From: Candidatus Gastranaerophilales bacterium
GTDB lineage: Bacteria; Cyanobacteriota; Vampirovibrionia; Gastranaerophilales; Gastranaerophilaceae
DNA: 57,444 nt
NCBI GenBank assembly: GCA_947624975.1
Contig: CANQMP010000011.1
Span: forward strand, 1-57,444
Reading direction: 5' to 3'
Below the pieces are notes generated by a model. That model searched no databases. It was not told the origin of the DNA and saw only the letters and a program-made list of their open reading frames with translations. Position 1 is the stretch's first letter. The number at the start of each line of letters is the position of its first letter. Of the stretch, positions 22,441 through 31,538 are shown in pieces. The position numbers and the translations under genes were made by a program.

Positions 22441-23751
22441 ATGACATTTAATCCATTGGAAGAAAAAGGCATTCCCTTAGAAAAACAGGTCAGAAGCTGG
22501 CATGATATTGTCAAAAGACCTTTTGACAAACATTCGGTTGACTGTTATTCAAGAACAAGACAAATTTTAATGAACGGTATCGAAGTTGAAGCATGGAACT
22601 TCAAGCATAATTTTGCAAGATGCTGTCCCGATGCGGATTTGAGAAGAACGGTTGCTCTGACAAGACGTATTGAAGATATGCAGCAAACAACGGTTAACTG
22701 GCTTACTCCGGCATGCCAGACGGTTTTGGAAACAACGCTCGGCTATGAACAGGTTGCGGTCGATTTAACCGCATGGCTTGCCCAAAACGAACCCGATGAA
22801 TACGTTAAAGCTACATTTGATATGGGCTTGCTTGAAGATTTTGACCACCTCTACAGATACAGTCAGTGGGCTTACATGATTGACGGAATTGACCCTGACG
22901 ATATTTTGCAGGGCATGACCGATGTCGTTATCGGACGTCCGACACAAAATCACCATAATTGCAGCGGTGTAAGACTTCTTAAACATTATGATAAAGAATC
23001 AGCTTCACCGCAGACTAAAGTTAATATTTACACCCTCGTTTCGGGCGAACAGCAAACACATAACTTTTACGCCGAACATGGCATGATGTATCCGAACGAT
23101 GATTTGAGAAAAACTTACGGCGAAATCTGCGACGTCGAAGAAGAACACGTTACCATGTACGAATCCTTAATCGACCCGAACGAAACTCCGCTTGAAAAAC
23201 TTCTTCTCCACGAATTCACCGAAGTTTGTACGTATTACAACTGCTACAAAGATGAACCCGATGAAAAATTGAAACAAATTTGGGAAGAATTTATGGGCTT
23301 TGAACTCGGGCATCTTCAAATTGCTGCCGATTTGATTAAGAATTACGAAGACCGTGACCCCGAAGAAATTATCGGTAACAAGGTCGTCTTGCCATGCCAT
23401 TTTGAAGAACAAAAAGAGTACGTTACAAATATTCTTGAAAATGAAATCGACAAACGCCACGACGGAGAAGGCGGTTACACTACTATCGACGAACTTCCCG
23501 AAGATTGGGCAAGCTTCAGAATTCAGGAAATCGTTAACGGCGAAGGAGCTCCTTCGGAAAAAACCATTGAATTAATCAATACCACAATGGATTGCGATAT
23601 CGTTACCGCAGATGCAAAACTTCGCAAAAAAGAACCCTCACTTCTGGAACGGGGACTTGAAGAAACAGCTCAGGCTCCTAATACCGTAACCGTTGAAGAA
23701 TACGAAGAAATGGTTAAGGTTAAACCTCAACGCCCCGCAGAAATGCAATAA
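22441..23751 (+). CDS. Large ferritin-like (diiron) protein
   Basis: The 436-residue protein has the ferritin-like four-helix pattern: QQTHNFYAEHG near 200, EEEHVTMYESL (ExxH) near 224, HEFTEVCTYYNCY near 250 and FELGHLQIAADL (ExxH-type) near 283. These supply four Glu/His ligands in the order seen in rubrerythrin-like diiron proteins. No rubredoxin Cys4 domain is present. The N-terminal 180 residues are another helical domain with WLTPACQTVLETTLGYEQ and the C-terminus is a charged tail. A role in iron or oxidative-stress handling is inferred from family and the ferritin nearby. A GGAG Shine-Dalgarno precedes the ATG. Confidence 0.7.
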   Translation: MTFNPLEEKGIPLEKQVRSWHDIVKRPFDKHSVDCYSRTRQILMNGIEVEAWNFKHNFARCCPDADLRRTVALTRRIEDMQQTTVNWLTPACQTVLETTLGYEQVAVDLTAWLAQNEPDEYVKATFDMGLLEDFDHLYRYSQWAYMIDGIDPDDILQGMTDVVIGRPTQNHHNCSGVRLLKHYDKESASPQTKVNIYTLVSGEQQTHNFYAEHGMMYPNDDLRKTYGEICDVEEEHVTMYESLIDPNETPLEKLLLHEFTEVCTYYNCYKDEPDEKLKQIWEEFMGFELGHLQIAADLIKNYEDRDPEEIIGNKVVLPCHFEEQKEYVTNILENEIDKRHDGEGGYTTIDELPEDWASFRIQEIVNGEGAPSEKTIELINTTMDCDIVTADAKLRKKEPSLLERGLEETAQAPNTVTVEEYEEMVKVKPQRPAEMQ

Positions 23752-23762
23752 AGGGAGGTATT

Positions 23763-24005
23763 ATGAACGATAAACTTCTTAAAATTCTTAAATTTACGGC
23801 ATACACAGGAATTATTGCGGCAAGTATATTCGTTATAGTTCGAGGCTGCATCGAAAGCCGTAAAAGAAAAACCAAAGAAAAAATGATTTTAATCGCAAAA
23901 AAAATTAATACCGATATTAAAAATACGGAACGAAAAACATCATCAGCCTATCACGATAAAAATCAGGAAAAATATGATGAACTCTGGGGCGAATCATGTA
24001 ATTAA
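23763..24005 (+). CDS. Small single-helix membrane protein, unknown
   Basis: The 80 residues contain one transmembrane helix (FTAYTGIIAASIFVIVRGC, about 11-29) followed by a highly basic, then mixed-charge tail (ESRKRKTKEK). An AGGGAGGT Shine-Dalgarno precedes the ATG, 11 nt after the ferritin-like gene, so it is the last gene of that operon. Its function is unknown; it could anchor or regulate the upstream protein. Confidence 0.75.
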   Translation: MNDKLLKILKFTAYTGIIAASIFVIVRGCIESRKRKTKEKMILIAKKINTDIKNTERKTSSAYHDKNQEKYDELWGESCN

Positions 24006-24036
24006 ACAAACGGGAGAAATTCTCCCGTTTGTTTTT
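24004..24036 (+). terminator. Intrinsic terminator
   Basis: GGGAGAA (24012-24018) and TTCTCCC (24020-24026) extended by AAACAAAC/GTTTGTTT form a long perfect stem followed by T6. It ends the ferritin-like operon. Confidence 0.9.
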
Positions 24037-24045
24037 TAAATTAAG

Positions 24046-24074
24046 AAACAGCTCTTTTTAAAAGAGCTGTTTTT
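24046..24074 (-). terminator. Intrinsic terminator of the adhesin gene
   Basis: AAACAGCTCTTTT pairs perfectly with AAAAGAGCTGTTT around a minimal loop, 13 nt after the adhesin stop on the minus strand. It is back to back with the previous terminator. Confidence 0.8.
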
Positions 24075-24086
24075 CGCATTATGGAT

Positions 24087-27000
24087 TTATTGATTCATTG
24101 CAAGTGAATTATTTTTAATTTCTTTAGCAATATTCTGTTCATCTTTTTGAGTTAAACTCAAATATAGTAACTTATTTGCTGTTGCTTTGTCTAAGTTTAT
24201 GAACTGACCTCCGGCAATTACATCGTTAGCTGAAACAATTTTTACATCGGCATTTACAAGGACGTCACCGTATTGAATGTGGACAGGGATGGAATCTCCG
24301 ACTTTAAGGTTGCCGTTGTGTTTGAGTGAAACTCCGCCTCTTGAAATGTCTGTGAGGGCAACGACATCTTGAGTAGATTCAAATGATATAAGGTTTTGAT
24401 TTTCTGCCGAGCTGAATCTCATATATTGACGTTTGTCTATCGAGTCTACTCTGTCGGTTACGACACGCTGTTTGTATGTATCTTTGAAGTCTAAGTTCGG
24501 AAGAATACGTTCAGTGGTGTCATTATCGGTGTCAGTATCCGTGTCGGTATCTGTATCTGTATCTGTGTCGGTATCAGTGTCTGTGTCTGTATCAGTGTCA
24601 GTATCTGTATCGGTGTCCATATCTGTATCCGTATCCGTGTCCATATCGGTATCGGTATCAGTATCAGTATCTTCATTGTCCTTTTCGGATTCAGGAACTA
24701 CAAGGTTATCGTCATCGTTACGCTGTGGGTTATCCGGATCACCGGGGTCATCAGGGTCAACGCCGTCGTAATGAGGATCATCACCTTGTTCGCTTCCGCC
24801 GTAATAGTAATTACGTCCGTCATCATTGGGTTCATCCATATCTTCAGGGTCGCCGCCGACTTCTTCAATATCTTCGGGTCTTACGGCTTTACCTCTAATT
24901 GATGCGTCAACATCGGGGTCTTCGGTGTCAATGGGGTTTGTTCTGTCGTCTTTTGTAACGGTTGATTTACCGTCTTGACCTCTGTGTTTACCCATATTGA
25001 AGTAGTAACCGCCTGCGTAAGCGTTATCTGCAGTCATTTCCAAATCCTGATCGTGGTTGGTTGTACCATCCGGATTTTCTCTGCCGATACCTTTACCGTT
25101 GATTTTACCATTTTTTACAACGATTGTGGAATCTGCGGCGTGCTCATATTTCGGAGCTTCTTTTTCATCCCGATAGCTGCCCATATCAAGGGCTTTTAAT
25201 GAAGCTTTTTCGGGAACTACATTTTTATTTTCGCCGTAATAATCGGTCGGATAATCAGGAACAATTCCGAGGTTTTCAATATAAAGGTTCTTACCGCGGG
25301 TTGTCATATTAATCTGTTTTTGTGCAGTTGTTTGCTTAACATAAGTATCACCTGAAAACTCTGCGTTAATCGTGCCTTCTCTTGAAATTATAGCACATAC
25401 GTTAGTGTCAAGTCTTTCACCGTTTTCGCCGTCCATACCTTTGACATTGATATCGCCCTGCGCAAGCATATCTACGCCCTGTTCAGGTTGATTTATATGG
25501 AATACGTGAGCATGCGTAGCATCATCGCCGTCAAATATTTTTCCTGCACTGTTCTGTCTGAATGTTAAAGCTTTTTGGGTTTCGCCGATCTCTCCGCTTG
25601 CGATGATAGAAATTCCCGTACCTTCAACGTTCGGATTTTTCTCATTAGTGCTTCTGTTAACGATGTTGTAGCGTTTTGCACCGTTAGTTTTAACCGAGCC
25701 GTCAGCTCTAACGGTTTCACCTTCTGTTGTATCAGCAAGAAGGATTACACGTCCGTCGGCCTTAATTTGGTCAACATTCATATCGTGGTCTAAACTTGCC
25801 ATATTAACAAGTGAATGATTTCTGTTGCCTTTTGTGCTTATTGCTTTAATATTGCCGTCAACGTTAACGTTAATTGATTTTTTCAAATCTCTTGCGGGTT
25901 GTCCGATACCTGTGCAGACTCCGCCTTCACAAGGGCCGACTTCTTCACCGATTTGACCGTTTGTTGCTTGAATATTTAAATCAGCTCCGTTTGTTGCTTT
26001 AACATGGGTTTTTGCAACTCCGTTGTTAAGTAAATCGCCGTTTTCAACTGTAATATTAACGTCTGCATTAGATGTAATGTTATTATCGACACTTTCATGT
26101 CCTATTCTCATATTGGAATTTTTGTTTGTGAATTGAACGGAATTTTTCTTTTGGTTGTGGTCGATATTTACTCTGCCTTGAATATTCATACCATTTGAAC
26201 CTTCGTTGTAAATATTAAGAGTGTTATCTTTTGAATTAATAACACCTGTGTTTGTTACAAGAAGTTCGCCGCCCTTGTTTGTAATATTTAATTTATCACC
26301 TCGGCTGGAAACTGTGCCGGAGATTTTAATACCGTTCGCACCGGTATTAGTAATAGATGTATCACCTTTTTGAGCCTGATTTATCACTTTACCGCTAATA
26401 TCAGTACCTACGGTAGAAGAAATTACGATTTTGCCGTTAGACACCGAGAATTGAGTCCCGAAATTTTCATTATCATTTACGAGTTTTTTGAATAATTCAT
26501 CAGCACCGTTTTTCTTCAAAATAGTTTTTTCTTCAGCACCGATCCCTGCGAGTAAAGTTCCCGCAACATCAACTGTTCCGCCGTATAATCCGACATTTCC
26601 TCTTGCTGCAACTCTGCCTTGAATATCAATTTTGCCGGAAGTTCCGTCAACTTTTAAAGTAGAACCGACAATGTTTTTATCTACATTTGTTTGAACAGAT
26701 GTATTTTTGGTATAATCATAAGTATATGTGACTTTACTAGCATCTTGTGCCTCATGTGCTTCTGAAATCCAATAGTTTGTTGTAGTAAAATTATTTTTCA
26801 ATTTATCGTAAGAATCTTGAGTAGGTGTTACAACGGATAAAGAACCAACATTCAAAACGCCTGTAGAACCGACAACCATGCCTCCGGGGGTTACGAATAC
26901 CAAATGTCCGTTAGTGGCTAAACTACCATCGCTCAAAGCTGTAAGTGCGTTCACAATACCATTTATGGTAGCTTGTTTGTCGACAAGGGCGAAGAATGTA

Positions 27001-27311
27001 TCAATATCGCCTTTTGTAATTTCATATTTACTGTCTACACCCGGTGTATGTTTTTGTTGTAACCATTGGAAAATAAAGTTTGCGATATCACCATTTTCCA
27101 GATAAAAATCCTGAAATCTTTTAAAACCTACGTTATCTTTAAATGCATCAGGTCTGAAATTCCATTCGCCATTGTTTCCGGGTATTTCTTTTCCTGCACT
27201 GTCGGTAATATGTGTTGCCGCTATGGCTTGATACACTAAAGACTGCTGCATTACCAGTAAAAAACTTAATGCAAAAGCTGTAATTTTTTTAGTTTTGAAC
27301 TTTGAATCCAT
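24087..27311 (-). CDS. Filamentous adhesin (TPS/haemagglutinin-type) with Asp-Thr repeat and C-terminal PilZ domain
   Basis: The 1074-residue protein has an extended signal sequence (ITAFALSFLLVMQQSLVYQAIA), then a TPS/FhaB-type secretion domain at about 40-175 (LVFVTPGGMVVGSTGVLNVGSL, in two pieces: LVFVTPGGMVVGSTG and VLNVGSLSVVTP). Residues 180-750 are beta-helix-like strands (KIDIQGRVAARGNVGLYGG). Residues 880-930 are alternating Asp-Thr. Residues 958-1060 read as a PilZ domain: RxxxR as RQYMR, then DISRGGVSL and a final AGGQFINLD. PilZ binds cytoplasmic c-di-GMP, so its place on a secreted protein is paradoxical. No TpsB partner is in the window. Confidence 0.8.
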   Translation of the reverse strand: MDSKFKTKKITAFALSFLLVMQQSLVYQAIAATHITDSAGKEIPGNNGEWNFRPDAFKDNVGFKRFQDFYLENGDIANFIFQWLQQKHTPGVDSKYEITKGDIDTFFALVDKQATINGIVNALTALSDGSLATNGHLVFVTPGGMVVGSTGVLNVGSLSVVTPTQDSYDKLKNNFTTTNYWISEAHEAQDASKVTYTYDYTKNTSVQTNVDKNIVGSTLKVDGTSGKIDIQGRVAARGNVGLYGGTVDVAGTLLAGIGAEEKTILKKNGADELFKKLVNDNENFGTQFSVSNGKIVISSTVGTDISGKVINQAQKGDTSITNTGANGIKISGTVSSRGDKLNITNKGGELLVTNTGVINSKDNTLNIYNEGSNGMNIQGRVNIDHNQKKNSVQFTNKNSNMRIGHESVDNNITSNADVNITVENGDLLNNGVAKTHVKATNGADLNIQATNGQIGEEVGPCEGGVCTGIGQPARDLKKSINVNVDGNIKAISTKGNRNHSLVNMASLDHDMNVDQIKADGRVILLADTTEGETVRADGSVKTNGAKRYNIVNRSTNEKNPNVEGTGISIIASGEIGETQKALTFRQNSAGKIFDGDDATHAHVFHINQPEQGVDMLAQGDINVKGMDGENGERLDTNVCAIISREGTINAEFSGDTYVKQTTAQKQINMTTRGKNLYIENLGIVPDYPTDYYGENKNVVPEKASLKALDMGSYRDEKEAPKYEHAADSTIVVKNGKINGKGIGRENPDGTTNHDQDLEMTADNAYAGGYYFNMGKHRGQDGKSTVTKDDRTNPIDTEDPDVDASIRGKAVRPEDIEEVGGDPEDMDEPNDDGRNYYYGGSEQGDDPHYDGVDPDDPGDPDNPQRNDDDNLVVPESEKDNEDTDTDTDTDMDTDTDTDMDTDTDTDTDTDTDTDTDTDTDTDTDTDTDTDNDTTERILPNLDFKDTYKQRVVTDRVDSIDKRQYMRFSSAENQNLISFESTQDVVALTDISRGGVSLKHNGNLKVGDSIPVHIQYGDVLVNADVKIVSANDVIAGGQFINLDKATANKLLYLSLTQKDEQNIAKEIKNNSLAMNQ
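24523..24672. repeat. Hexanucleotide repeat coding (Asp-Thr)n
   Basis: About 25 units of a GAxACx hexamer (minus strand) encode about 25 Asp-Thr dipeptides with two Asp-Met variants. Third-position changes break the repeat into synonymous variants, which reduces slippage but is not random, as the two codons stay Asp and Thr. It separates the beta-helix from the PilZ domain. Confidence 0.92.
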
Positions 27312-27630
27312 AATTCACCTCTGTTTTTTTTGCACATCTTTTATTAACATCATCTATATATTCTTAAACAAACATTAATACAAAAAATTAACAAATTTTG
27401 GAAAAAATTTTACAAAAATTTACAATTAATTTCAGAAAAGAAAAAAAATGCATTTTTTAGATGATTTTTTATTTTGCATAATTATATATAGTTAAGTAAT
27501 ATTAGTTTAATGTTGAGAATTAATGTAAATTTTTGTAAAAATTTTCGAAAATACACGCAATTTTTACAAAAAAAATGTTTTTACATTTACATAGAGAAGT
27601 ATAATTAGATAAAAAAGAAAGGACTTAACT
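27312..27630. promoter_or_regulatory. Divergent control region of two surface-protein genes
   Basis: The 319-bp region is about 80% A+T with many phased A- and T-runs, so it is probably curved. On the plus strand a TATAAT (27600-27605) lies before the start of the 1255-residue gene with an AAAGGA Shine-Dalgarno. TTTTTGTAAAAATTTTC and related TTTTACAAAAATT motifs recur three or four times and may be sites of a nucleoid protein or regulator. No ORF is convincing here. Confidence 0.5.
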
Positions 27631-30600
27631 ATGTGTGCAAACGAAGTTGACAAGGTGACGTTTAGATCGGCTGTTAAAGTTGATGAAACCGAATTAAAGA
27701 AGGTTTCTACAAAGTCGAAGAAATCTGACAATGCTGTTGTTAAGACGCAAGTTTCTACCTTAGGTGTAGGTACTGAGGTTCAACACAACGGTGCTGTTTC
27801 TGATAAGGATGAAAATGCTCCTGTTGTTACAAACAATTTGGACGAATTTATAAAATCTGATTCGGCATTAAAAGGTTATTTGTTTGCTGCGGGATTAATT
27901 GATGCAAACAACAATTTAAAGAAACCCGTAAAAGAGGTTGCGGCGGAGATTTCTAAATATTACAGCGAACCTTCCAACATGACTCATTTGCGTGTAACGG
28001 AAGAAAATCGAGAAGAAATGCTCAAACAATTTGACGGGTTGGTTGAAAAAACTCCGGAAAAAGATGACCCGAATTCGTTTAAAATCATAGATAAAACAGG
28101 TTTTGTGGCGAAATTGAAAGAGTTGAAAAAAGCAGGTATTGAAATTTCACCTGATGACGGTCGTGAAATGGGTGTCCTTACGGAAACTACCGAAACTCCT
28201 GCTGAAGAAACCGCACCGCAGTATGGTTTAGTTGACCCGAATTATTTTGACAAAATAAAAAGTAATTTTGTCAAAAAATTTGGTGCAGAACAGGCTGAAG
28301 ATATGTTCAGTGAATGGATTAAAACCAATTCTAAATCCGGAATGATTACAAAAATCGGTGATAAATTTTATTCATCAAAGGTAAATTCCGGTATTCCCAC
28401 GATTGAAGCAGAAGATGAAGATGATAAGACAGCCGTAAGATTTTTGGACATTTATGATACAAATCGTGCGGATGCAAAGAGTGCTTTGGCAAGAACAAAA
28501 TATTTTAAAGATATCAGTAATGTTAAGGCTTCATTAAGCGGTATGGATGCTTCCGATACATTGAATTTAACCGATGATTTAGGTACAAGACCTATCGGAA
28601 AACTTGATGAAGAATACTATTCGGTAATTATAACACAAGCAAACGACGGCACTTATAATACTAAACCGAAATATTTTGATGAAAACGATCCGCAATGGCA
28701 AGCTTACACGAAAGAGCAGCAGAAATGGGAAGCGGAATTCGCCAAAATAATGTCAGATGACAATGCAGAAGGAGTTGTATTAACTGATGAGCAGTTAAAA
28801 ACCAAACATTTGATGATGAAATTGCAGGCATACAGCAACATGACTACTCGTGATGCATCATCGAGAACCAAGGAAGAAATTTTAGGTTTAAGCAAACCTT
28901 GGGAAGCGATGTCAGATTCTGCTAAACAGGAAGTAAGAGATCGTAATTTGCAAGGTGTTGATATTTCGCGTCTTGCACGTATATACGCCGCATCACAAAT
29001 GAAAGCGGAAAAATCCGATGATGCGGCAAATCCGCATCCTGCATACGAAATCAATTACGATAAAATGGCTGAAAAACTTGTAACTGACAGATTTGACCAT
29101 GAAAGGTCGAATGTTGAAGTTGAATTTCAGGTTAAATTATCTCAATGTAAAGACGCTAAGGAAGCTGATAAGATTCTTAATGAAAGGCTTGAAAAACTTG
29201 AAAAAATCGATGCCGAAGAACAAAAAACCGAAATTCAAGACAGAGAAGACTATGCGATATTGATGACGGACGGAAAACTTGAACGTGATGCAGGTAAAGC
29301 TCACTTTGAAAACACCGTTCCGCATTGGGATTCAAAATCCAAGAATGCGGCAAAAGGTGATGGCAAGAACCACACTGACATTGGTAAAACAGGTCGTAAG
29401 TTTGTTGAAGGTAACGGATTTAAGTTTGCCATGAAAGCGGAAGTTACGGATAAAGATGATTATGATTATTCCGAAAAAGATAAAAACACCGGAAAAATTC
29501 ATTATTACAAAATAGCAAACTCCGGTAAAGATGATTATGATTTTGTGGTTAACGATGCAAACGGCAAACAGGTTTACTGTAAATTTGACGGAAACGAATG
29601 GAAAGATTACTGGAGCAAACAGGCTGATACGGTTTCATTTGGATTTGATGATGATACAAACGACTTTTACTTAAACCTTGATGAAGCAAGGAATAAAGCG
29701 CAGTCATTACTTCATGCAAAAGGCAAAGAATCGGAAAAATATGACAAACATCGTTACAGATCACAGGTCAAAGATTTGGCAGAATCTGCGGGTTTAACGT
29801 CTGAAACGGATAATACTCTCGGCTTACAGGCAGCACATATACTTAAAGGTGCGGCAGTTGGTGCAGCCGGTGCTGTTGGTGCTACTGTCATCGGAAACCT
29901 CGCAAACCAATTTAGCGGAATCGGTTATACTGCAAAGGCTATGGCATATTTCAATGCTGTTGTTCCTTACCAGCAGGTTGTTCATGTAAAACAATATTTC
30001 GAAGGCGAAGTAGGCTGGAGTGCATCAGGAGACCAGGATGTTACATTAGGTTATAAAGGCACTGTCGGTTATAGCGGTCAAGTCGGTTATAACGGACAAG
30101 TTGGTTATAATGGTCAAGTCGGCTATAGCGGACAAGTCGGCTATAACGGCACAGTCGGATATGGCGGTGGTACAGTTCAATATGGCGGCGGAACATTCAC
30201 CTATGGCGGTACGGTCGATTACAGCGGCATGGCTAATTACAGCGGAACTTTGAATTACAGCGGTTCAACTTCGTATAGCGGGTATATTAATGAATCTACT
30301 CAGGTAACTACTCCTGAAGGTTCATTCACTGAACACAAAAATTTACCGTATTCCGGTGATGCTTCATTTAGCGGTTCGGCAAATTATAGCGGAGCGGTCA
30401 GTTATAGCGGTCGTGCAACGTATGGCGGAACATTCAATTACGGCGGTGGTACCGTAGAATACAGCGGTGGCACAGTCGGTTACAACGGCACAGTCGGTTA
30501 TAGCGGACAAGTCGATTACAACGGCACAGTCGGATATAGCGGACAAGTCGGTTATGAAGGACAAGTCGGTTATGAAGGCGAAGTATCCGGCAAGGCACAC

Positions 30601-31398
30601 TACGAGACTAGCGGTACAGCAGAATATTCCGGCGAAGTCGAAAAGGATGTTGAAGTCAAAGGCGAAGAAGAAGTTCATGAAGAACAAGAGGTTGAAACTC
30701 AAGGCAAAACCAAACCCGGATTACTTGACGGTGCAATACCTGCGGCAATTATGGGTGCTACTCTTGGCGCTTTAGGCTCTTTAAGAACTCTCAAATATGT
30801 TCGTGATAAAGTTGATGCGAAATCGAATCAGCGTGCGATAGCTATGGAGCAGTTAAAGAACAACCCTGAAAAACAGGCTCCCGAACCTACGGTAACAAAA
30901 GATGAAGCACCTGTTCGCAGCGGTGTTATAAAGATTAACGGTAAAGTCGGCACTCCGGACAAAGAAATTCCGAACGTAGCGCACAAGATAAAAGTAAAAT
31001 CGCAAACGAAACATACTGATGACGGTAAGGAAGTCAAGGTTAACATAGCTGAGGACAAGGAAGATTTAGTATCTAAGGCTTATAACATACCGACAAGCGA
31101 TCCGAGGTTCAAAGCGTTGTACAAATACATAATGGAGGACATCAACCATTTGAAACCTAATCAATACGGGCGTGAGCAGTACTTAAAAACTGATTTAACG
31201 TGGTATTTACCATCTGCGATACCTGCGGGACTAATCGGTAATGATGAGGAAATACCTTTCACCGAGCCGAAGAATGTCAAGACGGTTGAGATTAGGGTTG
31301 CAAATGAGGGTAAACTCTCTTATGTAGACGGCAATTCCAACTTACACCGACCGGGAGACAAGCGTAATCTCGAAGGTGAGGCATACAGGAAACGTTAA
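27631..31398 (+). CDS. Giant repeat protein with Tyr-Ser-Gly hexapeptide tract, function unknown
   Basis: I do not recognise this 1255-residue protein. There is no N-terminal signal peptide. Residues 1-735 are hydrophilic, Lys/Glu/Asp-rich. Residues 738-775 are a Gly/Ala-rich hydrophobic segment (GAAVGAAGAVGATVIGNL). Residues 810-1005 consist of about 30 units of a six-residue motif, typically VGYSGQ/VGYNGT, broken by one 25-residue interruption (ESTQVTTPEGSFTEHKNL). Residues 1031-1051 are a second Gly/Ala hydrophobic segment (GAIPAAIMGATLGALGSL). The rest is hydrophilic. One topology that fits is a membrane hairpin displaying the repeat outside. It is flanked by an adhesin and an autotransporter. 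An AAAGGA Shine-Dalgarno precedes the ATG. Confidence 0.85.
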   Translation: MCANEVDKVTFRSAVKVDETELKKVSTKSKKSDNAVVKTQVSTLGVGTEVQHNGAVSDKDENAPVVTNNLDEFIKSDSALKGYLFAAGLIDANNNLKKPVKEVAAEISKYYSEPSNMTHLRVTEENREEMLKQFDGLVEKTPEKDDPNSFKIIDKTGFVAKLKELKKAGIEISPDDGREMGVLTETTETPAEETAPQYGLVDPNYFDKIKSNFVKKFGAEQAEDMFSEWIKTNSKSGMITKIGDKFYSSKVNSGIPTIEAEDEDDKTAVRFLDIYDTNRADAKSALARTKYFKDISNVKASLSGMDASDTLNLTDDLGTRPIGKLDEEYYSVIITQANDGTYNTKPKYFDENDPQWQAYTKEQQKWEAEFAKIMSDDNAEGVVLTDEQLKTKHLMMKLQAYSNMTTRDASSRTKEEILGLSKPWEAMSDSAKQEVRDRNLQGVDISRLARIYAASQMKAEKSDDAANPHPAYEINYDKMAEKLVTDRFDHERSNVEVEFQVKLSQCKDAKEADKILNERLEKLEKIDAEEQKTEIQDREDYAILMTDGKLERDAGKAHFENTVPHWDSKSKNAAKGDGKNHTDIGKTGRKFVEGNGFKFAMKAEVTDKDDYDYSEKDKNTGKIHYYKIANSGKDDYDFVVNDANGKQVYCKFDGNEWKDYWSKQADTVSFGFDDDTNDFYLNLDEARNKAQSLLHAKGKESEKYDKHRYRSQVKDLAESAGLTSETDNTLGLQAAHILKGAAVGAAGAVGATVIGNLANQFSGIGYTAKAMAYFNAVVPYQQVVHVKQYFEGEVGWSASGDQDVTLGYKGTVGYSGQVGYNGQVGYNGQVGYSGQVGYNGTVGYGGGTVQYGGGTFTYGGTVDYSGMANYSGTLNYSGSTSYSGYINESTQVTTPEGSFTEHKNLPYSGDASFSGSANYSGAVSYSGRATYGGTFNYGGGTVEYSGGTVGYNGTVGYSGQVDYNGTVGYSGQVGYEGQVGYEGEVSGKAHYETSGTAEYSGEVEKDVEVKGEEEVHEEQEVETQGKTKPGLLDGAIPAAIMGATLGALGSLRTLKYVRDKVDAKSNQRAIAMEQLKNNPEKQAPEPTVTKDEAPVRSGVIKINGKVGTPDKEIPNVAHKIKVKSQTKHTDDGKEVKVNIAEDKEDLVSKAYNIPTSDPRFKALYKYIMEDINHLKPNQYGREQYLKTDLTWYLPSAIPAGLIGNDEEIPFTEPKNVKTVEIRVANEGKLSYVDGNSNLHRPGDKRNLEGEAYRKR
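30058..30645 (+). repeat. 18-bp tandem coding repeat (Tyr-Ser/Asn-Gly motif)
   Basis: About 30 units of 18 bp, e.g. GTCGGTTATAGCGGTCAA, encode [TV]xYSG-type hexapeptides. The most uniform blocks are 30058-30170 and 30465-30580; the middle is more diverged, with Gly-Gly insertions (YGGGT). The first and last blocks are close copies, indicating internal duplication. Confidence 0.92.
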
Positions 31399-31410
31399 AA
31401 AATAAAATAA

Positions 31411-31440
31411 AAAAACTCCCTTAAAACGGGAGTTTTTTTT
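31411..31440 (+). terminator. Intrinsic terminator
   Basis: AAAACTCCC pairs with GGGAGTTTT across a 7-nt loop and is followed by T8, 13 nt after the stop of the repeat protein gene. Confidence 0.9.
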
Positions 31441-31538
31441 ATTAAGAATGTTACAATTCATACTTTTGTATGTATATTTTTCGGTGATTTTGGTATAAAG
31501 TTAAATCATTAGAATTAAGGATACAATGGAGAAAAGGC

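Noticed and set aside
24433..24771. Plus-strand ORF coding a long Ser-Val repeat
   Set aside because: It is the mirror reading of the Asp-Thr repeat of the adhesin gene on the minus strand; no ribosome site or independent domain.
30058..30645. CRISPR-like array with 18-bp period
   Set aside because: Units are contiguous without spacers, in frame with a long ORF, and encode a peptide repeat.
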